Virus record (IMG/VR): IMGVR_UViG_3300045119_000248
Coordinates: 1 to 38,488 of that record
Source of the DNA: a virus
Direction: 5' to 3' (one strand)
DNA: 38,488 bases
Shown: positions 6,710 through 12,387 of the stretch, piece after piece
Layout of the letters: every line of letters begins with the position of its first letter
Numbering within the stretch: position 1 is the first letter of the stretch
Notes under the pieces: model-generated
Told to the model about the DNA's origin: nothing
Database searches by the model: none
What the model saw: only the letters and a program-made list of their open reading frames with translations
Position numbers and translations under genes: made by a program

Positions 6710-7101
6710 CCCGCAACATCTCCTTCGCCCTGACGACAAAGCAATTCCTGGACGGATCGAAGACGGTCACGCGACGGATGGGCTGGGAGAACTTGCGGCC
6801 GGGCGACGTTCTTTACGCGGTCGAGAAGTCCCAAGGCCTGAAAAAGGGCGAGACTGTGAGGCGGCTCGGGCTAATCCGCGTCGTGACCGCCCGCCGCGAA
6901 AAGCTGTTTCGGATGCAGATGGATGTTCGCTACGGGCGAGAAGAATGCCACCACGAGGGGTTTCCGGGAATGGACCCACACGAGTTCGTGCGCTTCTTCT
7001 GCAACTCACACAAAGGCTGCCGGCCAGCGAGCCTAGTCACCCGCATCGAATTCGAGCGCCTCGCCAACTCACCCCCTGACATGACGGAGAGCGGGAGATG
7101 A
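6706..7101 (+). CDS. ASCH-domain protein, 131 aa
   Basis: Start at the coupled ATG at 6706; an upstream in-frame extension to 6550 lies within the previous gene and is rejected. The N terminus ISFALTTKQFLDGSKTVTRR, then GWENLRPGDVLYAVEKSQG and RRLGLIRVVTARRE, is the pattern of ASCH domains: a small RNA- or nucleotide-binding beta-barrel related to PUA, seen in many phages, where a KxVTRR-type motif and GD(V/I)L are conserved. The C-terminal part holds two cysteines (REECHHEGFPG and HKGC) and MDPHEFVRFFC. Role is probably RNA or modified-nucleotide binding, not shown by sequence alone. Confidence 0.8.
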   Translation: MTRNISFALTTKQFLDGSKTVTRRMGWENLRPGDVLYAVEKSQGLKKGETVRRLGLIRVVTARREKLFRMQMDVRYGREECHHEGFPGMDPHEFVRFFCNSHKGCRPASLVTRIEFERLANSPPDMTESGR

Positions 7102-7304
7102 GCGGCTGGGACTTGTTCGACTACATCAGCTATCGCGCCGTGCAGGTTGCGGCGCTATGCGGCTTTGTTGCGGTCTCATTAGGATGGTCGCCGCCGAGCA
7201 GAATTTTGTGGATGGCCGCGTTCTATGGCGCAACGGTAGCGGCGAGCGCTAAAGCCAAGCAAGTTCCACGCGAACGCCCCGCACCCAATGAGGCGCCGGG
7301 ATGA
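7098..7304 (+). CDS. Small two-helix membrane protein, 68 aa
   Basis: ATG at 7098 overlaps the preceding stop and follows a GGGAG ribosome-binding sequence. Two hydrophobic segments are visible: about residues 12-29 (VQVAALCGFVAVSLGW) and 35-52 (RILWMAAFYGATVAASA), followed by a basic polar tail (KAKQVPRERPAPNEAPG). No family is recognised. It precedes the excisionase/integrase pair, coupled by an ATGA overlap. Confidence 0.65.
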   Translation: MSGWDLFDYISYRAVQVAALCGFVAVSLGWSPPSRILWMAAFYGATVAASAKAKQVPRERPAPNEAPG

Positions 7305-7666
7305 CGGCGCGGGCGCATCTTTCGCTCGATGACGCCGCCGACCGTCTCGGCATGGGCGCCAAGACGCTTGCGAAATGGCTGCGCGATAATCCCGCAGAAC
7401 CGCCGCTGTTTGCCAAGCCCGGCCGCGACTACATAATCTCCGAACCCGATCTTGCCCGCATCTACGAGGCGATGAAATGCCGCTCAAGCTCGTCCGCCGC
7501 AAAGGCTCGCCGCAATGGTACATCCGCGGCTCTGTCAGAGGCCAAGCTGCTTTCGAGACTACGGGCACTGACGACAGGGCAGCGGCAGAAGCCATCCGCA
7601 TCAAGCGGGAAAGCCAGCTCCTCGACCGTTCTGTCTTTGGCTCAGGCGCGAGCCTCACGTTCCTAG
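7301..7666 (+). CDS. Excisionase-like HTH protein overlapping the integrase, 121 aa
   Basis: Residues 7-58 form a MerR/excisionase-type helix-turn-helix: LSLDDAADRLGMGAKTLAKW, then a wing and IISEPDLARIYEAM. Such proteins direct excision with a tyrosine recombinase and lie next to it, as here. The last 60 residues are a Ser/Ala/Arg-rich low-complexity tail encoded in the 190 bp that overlap the integrase in another frame, so the tail is probably a by-product of the overlap, not a domain. The stop at 7664-7666 is well inside the integrase gene. Confidence 0.75.
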   Translation: MTARAHLSLDDAADRLGMGAKTLAKWLRDNPAEPPLFAKPGRDYIISEPDLARIYEAMKCRSSSSAAKARRNGTSAALSEAKLLSRLRALTTGQRQKPSASSGKASSSTVLSLAQARASRS

Positions 7667-8520
7667 AAGCTGCGGTATCCTACATCGCAGAAGGCGGCGA
7701 GAGCCGGTTCCTGGGGCGCGAGGACCCCGAGACTGGCGAGTGGTCGCTGCTGATCGGCCGCTTCATGCGCAGGGCCCTGGGTGGCATCGGGCAGGCCGAG
7801 ATCGATGATGCCGCGCTGGCGCTCTACCCCAACGCCAAGCCGGCCACGCGCAAACGCTGCGTCTATGTGCCGATGTGCTCGGTGCTGAACCACGCCGCGC
7901 GCAAGGGCTGGATCGCCCGCCCCATGATAAGCCACCCCAAGGTAAAGTCGCCCGTGACGGTGTGGTCAACGCCCGAGCGCCTGACCAAGCTCCTGCCGCA
8001 CCTGAAGCCCCGGGAGCGCCGGCTGGTGCTGTTCATGGCCTACACCGGTGCCAGGCTCTCTGAGGCCCTGCGGCTTGACTGGGACCGCGACGTGCGCTTG
8101 TCCGATCGCATCGTCATCCTGTGGCGCACCAAAACCAAGATGCGGACCCTGCACGTTCCAGATCCGCTCCTGGTCGAGCTCGCCGCGGTGCCCGCGTGCG
8201 ATCGCCACGGCCCGCTGTTCGACTACCGCTACAAGACCGGCGTCTATTACCCGCTGCGCGTGGCGTGCCGGCGCGCCGGTGTCGACTACCTGCCAACCCA
8301 CCAGCAGGGCCGCCACACCTTCGCGACATGGCTCAGGCTCTACGCGGGGATGGACCTGGTCGGACTAAAAGAGGCCGGCGGCTGGGAGAGCATCAAGTCT
8401 GTGGAGCGCTACGCCCATGTCGTTCCGGGCGAGGCCGCAGCGGCCGTGGACCGGCTTCCAGGCGTGCAGAATCCGTGCATTTCTGTCAGGGCCGTCCGCA
8501 AGCGATTGAAAGCGCGGTAG
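7477..8520 (+). CDS. int: Tyrosine-recombinase integrase
   Basis: A 347-residue phage integrase that would recombine attP with a host tRNA gene. The N-terminal 55 residues are a beta-strand arm-binding-like domain (PLKLVRRKGSPQWYIRGSV), followed by a helical core-binding domain (about 60-165) and the catalytic domain. Catalytic residues visible: Arg in YTGARLSEAL, Lys-containing beta-hairpin WRTKTKMRTL, the His-x-x-x-Arg-His segment THQQGRHTFATW, and the tyrosine in SVERYAHV near residue 314. A ribosome-binding GAGG lies seven bases before the ATG. It overlaps the upstream HTH gene by 190 bp and ends 16 bp before a tRNA 3'-end fragment. Its last codons lie within the left copy of a 19-bp direct repeat. 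Confidence 0.95.
   Translation: MPLKLVRRKGSPQWYIRGSVRGQAAFETTGTDDRAAAEAIRIKRESQLLDRSVFGSGASLTFLEAAVSYIAEGGESRFLGREDPETGEWSLLIGRFMRRALGGIGQAEIDDAALALYPNAKPATRKRCVYVPMCSVLNHAARKGWIARPMISHPKVKSPVTVWSTPERLTKLLPHLKPRERRLVLFMAYTGARLSEALRLDWDRDVRLSDRIVILWRTKTKMRTLHVPDPLLVELAAVPACDRHGPLFDYRYKTGVYYPLRVACRRAGVDYLPTHQQGRHTFATWLRLYAGMDLVGLKEAGGWESIKSVERYAHVVPGEAAAAVDRLPGVQNPCISVRAVRKRLKAR
8461..8479 (+). repeat. 19-bp direct repeat, left copy (putative integrase arm site)
   Basis: The 19-bp sequence GGCGTGCAGAATCCGTGCA occurs here, in the 3' end of the integrase gene, and again at 8666-8684. On the minus strand each copy contains TGCACG twice with 11-bp spacing, one helical turn, as expected for paired binding sites on one DNA face. 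The copies lie on either side of the tRNA-like core at about 85 and 120 bp, the kind of arrangement used by tyrosine integrases for arm-type binding. Confidence 0.6.
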
Positions 8521-8536
8521 GAAATGGTATATCGCG

Positions 8537-8575
8537 ACTCCTTGGTCGGGGGTTCAAATCCCTCCGCTGCTACCA
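8537..8575 (+). other. Phage attachment site core (tRNA 3'-end fragment)
   Basis: The T-arm and acceptor 3' half of a tRNA are recognisable: stem GGGGG, loop TTCAAAT, stem CCCTC, acceptor strand CGCTGCT, discriminator A and encoded CCA ending at 8575. There is no matching 5' half upstream, where the integrase coding region lies, so it is a fragment and not a working tRNA gene. Integrases of this type usually target tRNA 3' ends and carry the identity block in attP, which restores the host tRNA after integration. The tRNA species cannot be named safely from this part. Confidence 0.8.
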
Positions 8576-8665
8576 GCAACCCAATGAAATCGGGCGTTTC
8601 TCGATTGTCGAAAGAGAACATTTCGGCGTTCTCAGGCGGAACAGACCAAGAAAGTGCACGTCTCG

Positions 8666-8684
8666 GGCGTGCAGAATCCGTGCA
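8666..8684 (+). repeat. 19-bp direct repeat, right copy (putative integrase arm site)
   Basis: Exact second copy of the repeat at 8461-8479, located about 90 bp beyond the tRNA-like core. A further TGCACG lies just upstream at 8655-8660, giving three hexamers in a row spaced 13 and 11 bp. The remaining non-coding sequence between 8576 and 8769 shows only a weak TTCTC/GAGAA inverted repeat (8598-8618) and no gene I can support. Confidence 0.55.
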
Positions 8685-8738
8685 GTCCTGAACGGCACTG
8701 TTCTTGCGCAGGCAGCGCCTTGCGTGCCCAGCACGTTC

Positions 8739-8764
8739 CACGGTTTGATGATGAAGGATGGAGG
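8739..8764 (+). promoter_or_regulatory. Shared leader element, copy 1
   Basis: CACGGTTTGATGA (8739-8751) followed by GATGGAGG (8757-8764) precedes the gene at 8770. The same two blocks occur before the gene at 9447. GGAGG is the ribosome-binding site; the upstream 13-nt block may be a translation or transcription control element. Confidence 0.4.
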
Positions 8765-8769
8765 ATCGA

Positions 8770-9369
8770 ATGGATATCATGGCAACAGGCGACGGATGGG
8801 CTTTCCCGTTGGTTGGTCTCGGCGGCTTCAAGTATGGCGTCGATAAGAAGACTGGCGACTTGTCGCTCGTGATTGACCCGAAGGCAAAACACAAGCGCGA
8901 TACGTTCATGGTGGAAACGCCGCGCGGCCTGTTCATCGAGACCATGAAAGACGGAGAGGTGATACAGGAGGGCGGCGACGGTAACTGGTGTCATATCACG
9001 GTCGGAAAGAAGCCCGTCACGTTGCGCTACAAGAAGTTGCCTGATCCCGGGCTGTCGAAGCGCGAACTCGATAAGTGCCGCAAGAAGGTCAGGCGCTACC
9101 TGGTTGACGGTCAACCCTATAGCGCTGGCGTTCCTGACACACTGACCGGGCTGGTCAAGTGGGCTGAAGGGTTGCTCGTGAAAATACCGGCGTCATCGCG
9201 CAAGGATGCGCGGTGTAGCTTCGATACATCGAGCGAATACGGCGAGACGTACCCCCATGTCGAGGTTAGCTACATAGAAGCCGAGACGGATGATGAAGTA
9301 ATTGAGCGCGTGAAGATCGAGCGCGAACGTGCTCGTCTCAAGGATATATCGCGAAGCGCGCTCAATTAG
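8770..9369 (+). CDS. Hypothetical protein, 199 aa
   Basis: The ATG at 8770 follows GGAGG by five bases and is preferred over the in-frame ATG at 8758. The protein starts MDIMATGDGWAFPLVGLGGF, with a beta-rich N-terminal half (KKTGDLSLVIDPKAKHKRD) and a charged helical C terminus (DDEVIERVKIERERARL). No signal peptide, membrane segment or recognised family. It is the first gene after the attachment site and shares a 13-nt leader with the gene at 9447, so the two may be controlled in the same way. Confidence 0.7.
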   Translation: MDIMATGDGWAFPLVGLGGFKYGVDKKTGDLSLVIDPKAKHKRDTFMVETPRGLFIETMKDGEVIQEGGDGNWCHITVGKKPVTLRYKKLPDPGLSKRELDKCRKKVRRYLVDGQPYSAGVPDTLTGLVKWAEGLLVKIPASSRKDARCSFDTSSEYGETYPHVEVSYIEAETDDEVIERVKIERERARLKDISRSALN

Positions 9370-9417
9370 CGCGACTCAAGGCAGAGCTCGAAACGGGCAA
9401 AGCCGCCTGACCGCACA

Positions 9418-9438
9418 CACGGTTTGATGAGATGGAGG
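9418..9438 (+). promoter_or_regulatory. Shared leader element, copy 2
   Basis: Second copy of CACGGTTTGATGA (9418-9430), directly joined to GATGGAGG (9431-9438), eight bases before the ATG at 9447. It differs from copy 1 by lacking a five-base spacer between the blocks. Confidence 0.4.
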
Positions 9439-9446
9439 GCGAGAGT

Positions 9447-9689
9447 ATGGCCATCAGAATTACGCTCCGGGACGGCACGGGAGAATCGAAGCTATCCGAC
9501 ATGCAGGCCATCGTCCTTGAGCGAGTCCATCATCGACGGATGGACGATTTGCGCGAACTCGGTGAACAGGGCCGTAAAGTCATCATCGATCTGGGAATGA
9601 TGGAGCCGCCGCTTGTTGACGTTCGCGCGGACGAAGTCTTTCTCACTGATGTTGGACTTGAAGCACTCAAGCAGTTCATCCGCTCATGA
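9447..9689 (+). CDS. Hypothetical protein, 80 aa
   Basis: The ATG at 9447 is preferred over the in-frame ATG at 9432 because GGAGG lies eight bases before it. The protein begins MAIRITLRDGTGESKLSDMQ and is a small acidic alpha/beta chain with a regular C-terminal helix (LTDVGLEALKQFIRS). The second half (VIIDLGMMEPPLVDVRADEVFLTDVGL) reads like a winged-helix tail, but the evidence is weak. It is coupled by ATGA to the next short gene. Confidence 0.65.
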   Translation: MAIRITLRDGTGESKLSDMQAIVLERVHHRRMDDLRELGEQGRKVIIDLGMMEPPLVDVRADEVFLTDVGLEALKQFIRS

Positions 9690-9856
9690 CCACCGCTCCC
9701 CGCACATACGCCACTCCCCGCCGTCCTATTACATTCGAGCAGGCGTGCGAGATCATTGGCGAAGAGAATGCGCGCCTCAGATTCGAGCGCGAGGGAAAGG
9801 CTTTGAGCGAGACGATCATGCTGGCTGCTGTGGTGGATGATGATGACAGACGATGA
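9686..9856 (+). CDS. Small hypothetical protein, 56 aa
   Basis: A 56-codon gene that starts in an ATGA overlap with the previous stop and overlaps the next start region by about 20 bp. Sequence begins MTTAPRTYATPRRPITFEQA and continues into one charged amphipathic helix (ENARLRFEREGKALSETIML) ending in an acidic tail (DDDDRR). No family recognised. The coupling and the downstream overlap support translation. Confidence 0.55.
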   Translation: MTTAPRTYATPRRPITFEQACEIIGEENARLRFEREGKALSETIMLAAVVDDDDRR

Positions 9857-10286
9857 CATTGACCCACGGATCATGGCTGCAGTGCGCGAGACACTGATAC
9901 GGCGAACCGACGAACTTCTCTTCGCGGCCTTGGGCGGAACGTCCACAACGGCCGGCGCCACAATTGAAAAGCCGTTGAGCATTGAGAAGCTGATGCGCGA
10001 CTGTTCCAACTTCGCGGCGCGGTGGCGGAGAACTCAGATCATCGTCGAAGTCTCAGCTTCGCACTTTGGCCCGATACTATCTCACAAATCGCCAAGCGAT
10101 GGCACCCGGATCGAATGTTCGTGGGAACAGGCGTCTGAAATTCATCGCGCGTGGCCGCTTAAGCTGTCCAACGTCCTATCCGAGGAAGTGGCGGAATTCG
10201 TGCCGGTGAGCAGCGTTTTTACAGAATATTTCTTGCGCGATCTTCCGAAGCCGCCCTTTGCCGTTCCAGAAGAGCGTCCTGAGTGA
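9837..10286 (+). CDS. Hypothetical protein, 149 aa
   Basis: Three consecutive ATG codons (9837, 9840, 9843) can start this protein, and the sequence does not clearly decide between them. The N-terminal 40 residues are helical (DPRIMAAVRETLIRRTDELL), followed by a mixed region with a basic stretch (RWRRTQIIVEVSASHFG). No membrane segment, signal peptide or recognised family. It ends eight bases before the next gene. Confidence 0.65.
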   Translation: MMMTDDDIDPRIMAAVRETLIRRTDELLFAALGGTSTTAGATIEKPLSIEKLMRDCSNFAARWRRTQIIVEVSASHFGPILSHKSPSDGTRIECSWEQASEIHRAWPLKLSNVLSEEVAEFVPVSSVFTEYFLRDLPKPPFAVPEERPE

Positions 10287-10293
10287 TGCTTCC

Positions 10294-10560
10294 ATGCCGA
10301 AACCGCCGCTCTACAACCCCCAAACCCTCGCCAGCTTTGACAAGGGCGGTCTCGAGCTCGCTGGCCTGTGCAGCAATGGCCACGCCGCCCGCCTGGTGAT
10401 CGCTGACAATGCGGCGCTGATCGCGAAGTTCGGCCCAGATGCACGAGTGCAGGAAGTCGCGGAGCATATCGTCTGCGCGGAATGCGGAAGCAAGATCCGC
10501 GTGACCGTCAGCGCGAAATCTGCCCGCGGTATGGAGCCATCATCGTTCGGCGTGTCTTGA
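10294..10560 (+). CDS. Small protein with C-terminal CxxC, 88 aa
   Basis: The ATG at 10294 is chosen because it lies just after the preceding stop; the in-frame ATG at 10258 is inside the previous gene. Begins MPKPPLYNPQTLASFDKGGL. Cysteine and histidine residues GLCSNGHAAR and later HIVCAECGSKIRVTVS give two Cys/His groups about 40 residues apart, suggesting a zinc-ribbon-like fold. Function unknown. Two bases separate it from the next gene. Confidence 0.65.
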   Translation: MPKPPLYNPQTLASFDKGGLELAGLCSNGHAARLVIADNAALIAKFGPDARVQEVAEHIVCAECGSKIRVTVSAKSARGMEPSSFGVS

Positions 10561-10562
10561 CC

Positions 10563-10778
10563 ATGGCCACCTTCGAATACAAGGGCTTCATCGTCTCGAG
10601 CAAACAGCGTAGCGGGGCTTTCACAGCGCTATGCTGGCGGAAGGATGGCCGGTTCTTCTCGATCGATGGCCACTCGCTCAAGACCTACGAGACGATGACG
10701 AAGTTCGCGGAGAAAGACGCGTTGGCCGATAGCATGGCGGCGATCGATGGCATTGCCGCGACAACCGGGGCGCGATAG
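10563..10778 (+). CDS. Hypothetical protein, 71 aa
   Basis: Starts MATFEYKGFIVSSKQRSGAF at 10563, two bases after the previous stop. It looks like a small beta-hairpin protein followed by a helix (ETMTKFAEKDALADSMAAID); similar short proteins of the type YKGY-x-I/W-x-A are frequent in phage accessory regions. No function is known. Confidence 0.6.
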   Translation: MATFEYKGFIVSSKQRSGAFTALCWRKDGRFFSIDGHSLKTYETMTKFAEKDALADSMAAIDGIAATTGAR

Positions 10779-10815
10779 GTTGGCGCTGCTTTCGTTTTCT
10801 ACCCGGAGATTGTGT

Positions 10816-11073
10816 GTGACCTTGAACCTAGAAACCGCGACAAAGGCCGATATCGAAGCGCTTCCTTGGTACTACAGCGTAGAGCTGAAGCCGGGTGCGT
10901 TCACCAAGGGGCCGCCCCTTGGAAACCTTCCGCCGACGAGGACGTTGCTCGATCGCATCGACTTCAAGGGCATGAAGGTTCTGGACATCGGGTCGCAAGA
11001 GGGCGTCTTCTGCGTGCTGCTGACCAAGGCCGGTGCGCGCGTTACGGGCTACGACCGCTTCGACCTCGCGTAG
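10816..11073 (+). pseudogene. Truncated SAM-dependent methyltransferase (N-terminal part, 85 aa)
   Basis: GTG at 10816 follows GGAG by eight bases. The protein has the N-terminal lead-in of class I methyltransferases (ADIEALPWYYSVELKPG) and motif I VLDIGSQEGVFCVLLTKAGA, then the acidic loop YDRFD, where it stops. A normal enzyme would continue for 120-200 residues with motifs II-V. The stop lies 25 bp inside the convergent minus-strand gene at 11049, so the 3' part seems to have been replaced at the boundary with the late region. It could bind SAM poorly at best. The break is best explained by recombination, although a short functional domain cannot be excluded. Confidence 0.7.
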
Positions 11074-11252
11074 TACTCGCCAAGGCGCGCCTCACGGTCT
11101 GCCCAGTAGGCGACAAGGCATGCCAAGATAGCGATATAGACCGCTGGCTGTTTCCACGGAGATTCTTTGGTCAGTTCAATACGGATATTCGGACTACCGT
11201 CGCCAGACCTCTGGCTCGTGTCGTCCATAGCCGTATTGTGAGGCTCGCTCAT
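11049..11252 (-). CDS. Small membrane protein at the end of the late region, 67 aa
   Basis: ATG at 11252 overlaps the stop of the previous minus-strand gene (ATGA). The first 32 residues are polar (SEPHNTAMDDTSQRSGDG), followed by one hydrophobic helix (PAVYIAILACLVAYWA) and a short charged tail. It is the last gene of the late block and converges with the truncated methyltransferase, overlapping it by 25 bp. No family recognised. Confidence 0.6.
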   Translation of the reverse strand: MSEPHNTAMDDTSQRSGDGSPNIRIELTKESPWKQPAVYIAILACLVAYWADREARLGEYYARSKRS

Positions 11253-11572
11253 TTTCCTCTGCGCTTCTGGCAGAACTCGGTCGAGGCAACGGCCTGAAGG
11301 CAATCGACGCGAGCCTCAAGTTCGTTCTGCCGTTCGATAAGGCTCGGAAGCTCGGCGGTGATCGTCGCGATCTGCGTATTGATGCTGCTGACGGTCGCCT
11401 GGATCAGCGCGAGCTGGGACTGCGTCTGGATCGGCTGCGTCAGGACCTGCTCGTGATCGAGGCGGATCAGATTGCCGATGTAGATCAGCGCGGCCAATGC
11501 AACCATCGTTATGATGTTGCTCCAGTTGATTTGTCCGCTGCTTTGGATGCTCTCAACGTCGTTTTCCCCCAT
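11249..11572 (-). CDS. Membrane-anchored coiled-coil protein, 107 aa
   Basis: A transmembrane helix at about residues 20-37 (IITMVALAALIYIGNLI) is followed by a long heptad-like region (LALIQATVSSINTQIATITA, then LIERQNELEARVDCL), so it is anchored in the inner membrane with an external coiled coil. This layout resembles i-spanin (Rz-like) or tail-end lysis proteins. No good ribosome-binding site precedes the ATG at 11572; the frame upstream may belong to the same gene (see the entry at 11509-11631). Confidence 0.65.
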   Translation of the reverse strand: MGENDVESIQSSGQINWSNIITMVALAALIYIGNLIRLDHEQVLTQPIQTQSQLALIQATVSSINTQIATITAELPSLIERQNELEARVDCLQAVASTEFCQKRRGK

Positions 11573-11631
11573 GTGACAGCGCGGGTGAAGATGTCGGTAC
11601 TCCGCTTGGTGGCGGCTTCGAGCGTTACCAT
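11509..11631 (-). CDS. Short ORF with strong ribosome-binding site, 40 aa; possible 5' part of the 11572 gene
   Basis: AAAGGAG lies seven bases before the ATG at 11631, the best ribosome-binding site in this part. The 40-residue product begins MVTLEAATKRSTDIFTRAVT and stops at 11509, overlapping the gene that starts at 11572. Adding one G to the G5 run near 11568 would join the two frames into one protein reading TRAVTWG-ENDVES. This could be a true frameshift, a sequencing error in a homopolymer, or two overlapping genes. The sequence alone cannot decide. Confidence 0.4.
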   Translation of the reverse strand: MVTLEAATKRSTDIFTRAVTWGKTTLRASKAADKSTGATS

Positions 11632-11702
11632 TGCCGTTCTCCTTTCCAGAGGAAACGGCCCAACTTCACAAACGGGGGCAAGTTGAGATGCGACTTCTTC
11701 AT
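11625..11702 (-). CDS. Candidate 25-aa peptide
   Basis: A 25-codon frame (begins MKKSHLNLPPFVKLG) between two late genes; its last codons contain the ribosome-binding site of the next ORF. It begins 11 bases after the preceding stop and lacks a clear ribosome-binding site of its own. It is basic and could be a coupling peptide, but support is weak. Confidence 0.25.
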   Translation of the reverse strand: MKKSHLNLPPFVKLGRFLWKGERQW

Positions 11703-11713
11703 CGCATCTCGCG

Positions 11714-12100
11714 CTAGTGTGGGAAAAGGGCACGACGCGCGCCATCGGCCTGATCGTGGAGCTTGTCGCAGCGCTTGTCGTTCTTGTCGGCTTCCTTCTG
11801 GAGCGCTTGGTTGTGCGTTGCGCGCGCCTCGAGATTTTGTACGGTGGTCCTGTTGTCGCAATTGTCCGCGTCGTCTTGGAGAAGCTGCCACAGGATCGCG
11901 GGCTGAGATTGTTTGACGGACTTCACGTCCGCCGCAACCTGCATTTCCTCTTTCTCGCTCGCATAGGGCGTCTCTTTCCCGCCAACGTAGGTAACGGCTG
12001 CTTTGATGCCTTGCGTGCCGTAGCCGCCAAGAGCAATGAGCGCACCGACCACGGCCGTAGCGGTGATGATGGTCTTCGTGTCGAACTGTATCTGCATCAT
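11714..12100 (-). CDS. Membrane protein with coiled coil, i-spanin-like, 128 aa
   Basis: The ATG at 12100 overlaps the stop of the lipoprotein gene upstream (ATGA). A transmembrane helix (IITATAVVGALIALGGYG, about residues 10-27) is followed by a charged, heptad-like region (SEKEEMQVAADVKSV and HNQALQKEADKNDKRCDK). N-terminal membrane anchor plus periplasmic coiled coil is the form of an i-spanin (Rz). It lies directly after a small proline-rich lipoprotein that looks like Rz1, so the pair could span the envelope at lysis. Order is reversed compared with lambda, where Rz1 is nested in Rz. Confidence 0.6.
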   Translation of the reverse strand: MMQIQFDTKTIITATAVVGALIALGGYGTQGIKAAVTYVGGKETPYASEKEEMQVAADVKSVKQSQPAILWQLLQDDADNCDNRTTVQNLEARATHNQALQKEADKNDKRCDKLHDQADGARRALFPH

Positions 12101-12387
12101 GGCACCTTCGATTGAGCAGCCGTGCACGCTTTCGCATCGCCATAGTACCGGCGCCAATCGATGACCGCGCGCACGATGATCGCGGGTGTCGATGGCGGTG
12201 CGATGGCCGCGCCAAGAGCCTTCATGTCGTGGCTGCTCCATTCCCGCCACGGGACGCAGACCTGCTTCACCAAGGTCCTGATGGCGGGCTTGGGCGGCTC
12301 TGGCGGCGGCGGGAGCCGGTCTGGGGCGCTCTGGCAGGCCGCCAGCGCGAGGAAGCCGAGGCTCGCAAGCGCGGCACGCGCGATCAT
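12097..12387 (-). CDS. Small proline-rich lipoprotein, o-spanin (Rz1)-like, 96 aa
   Basis: Signal peptide ARAALASLGFLALAAC ends in a lipobox (LAAC, Cys at residue 18), so the mature protein should be lipid-anchored in the outer membrane. It is followed by a Pro-rich stretch (APDRLPPPPEPPKP), typical of Rz1-like o-spanins, and a C-terminal domain with WREWSSHDM and YYGDAKAC. It is joined by ATGA overlap to the membrane coiled-coil gene downstream. An o-spanin role is an inference from lipobox, proline content and position. Confidence 0.7.
   Translation of the reverse strand: MIARAALASLGFLALAACQSAPDRLPPPPEPPKPAIRTLVKQVCVPWREWSSHDMKALGAAIAPPSTPAIIVRAVIDWRRYYGDAKACTAAQSKVP

Noticed and set aside
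8537-8575. Functional tRNA gene
   Set aside because: Only the T-arm and acceptor 3' side are present; the upstream bases belong to the integrase and cannot form D and anticodon arms.
11073-11100. GGCGCGCC palindrome as terminator
   Set aside because: Eight bases, no loop and no T-run; likely chance in a GC-rich sequence.
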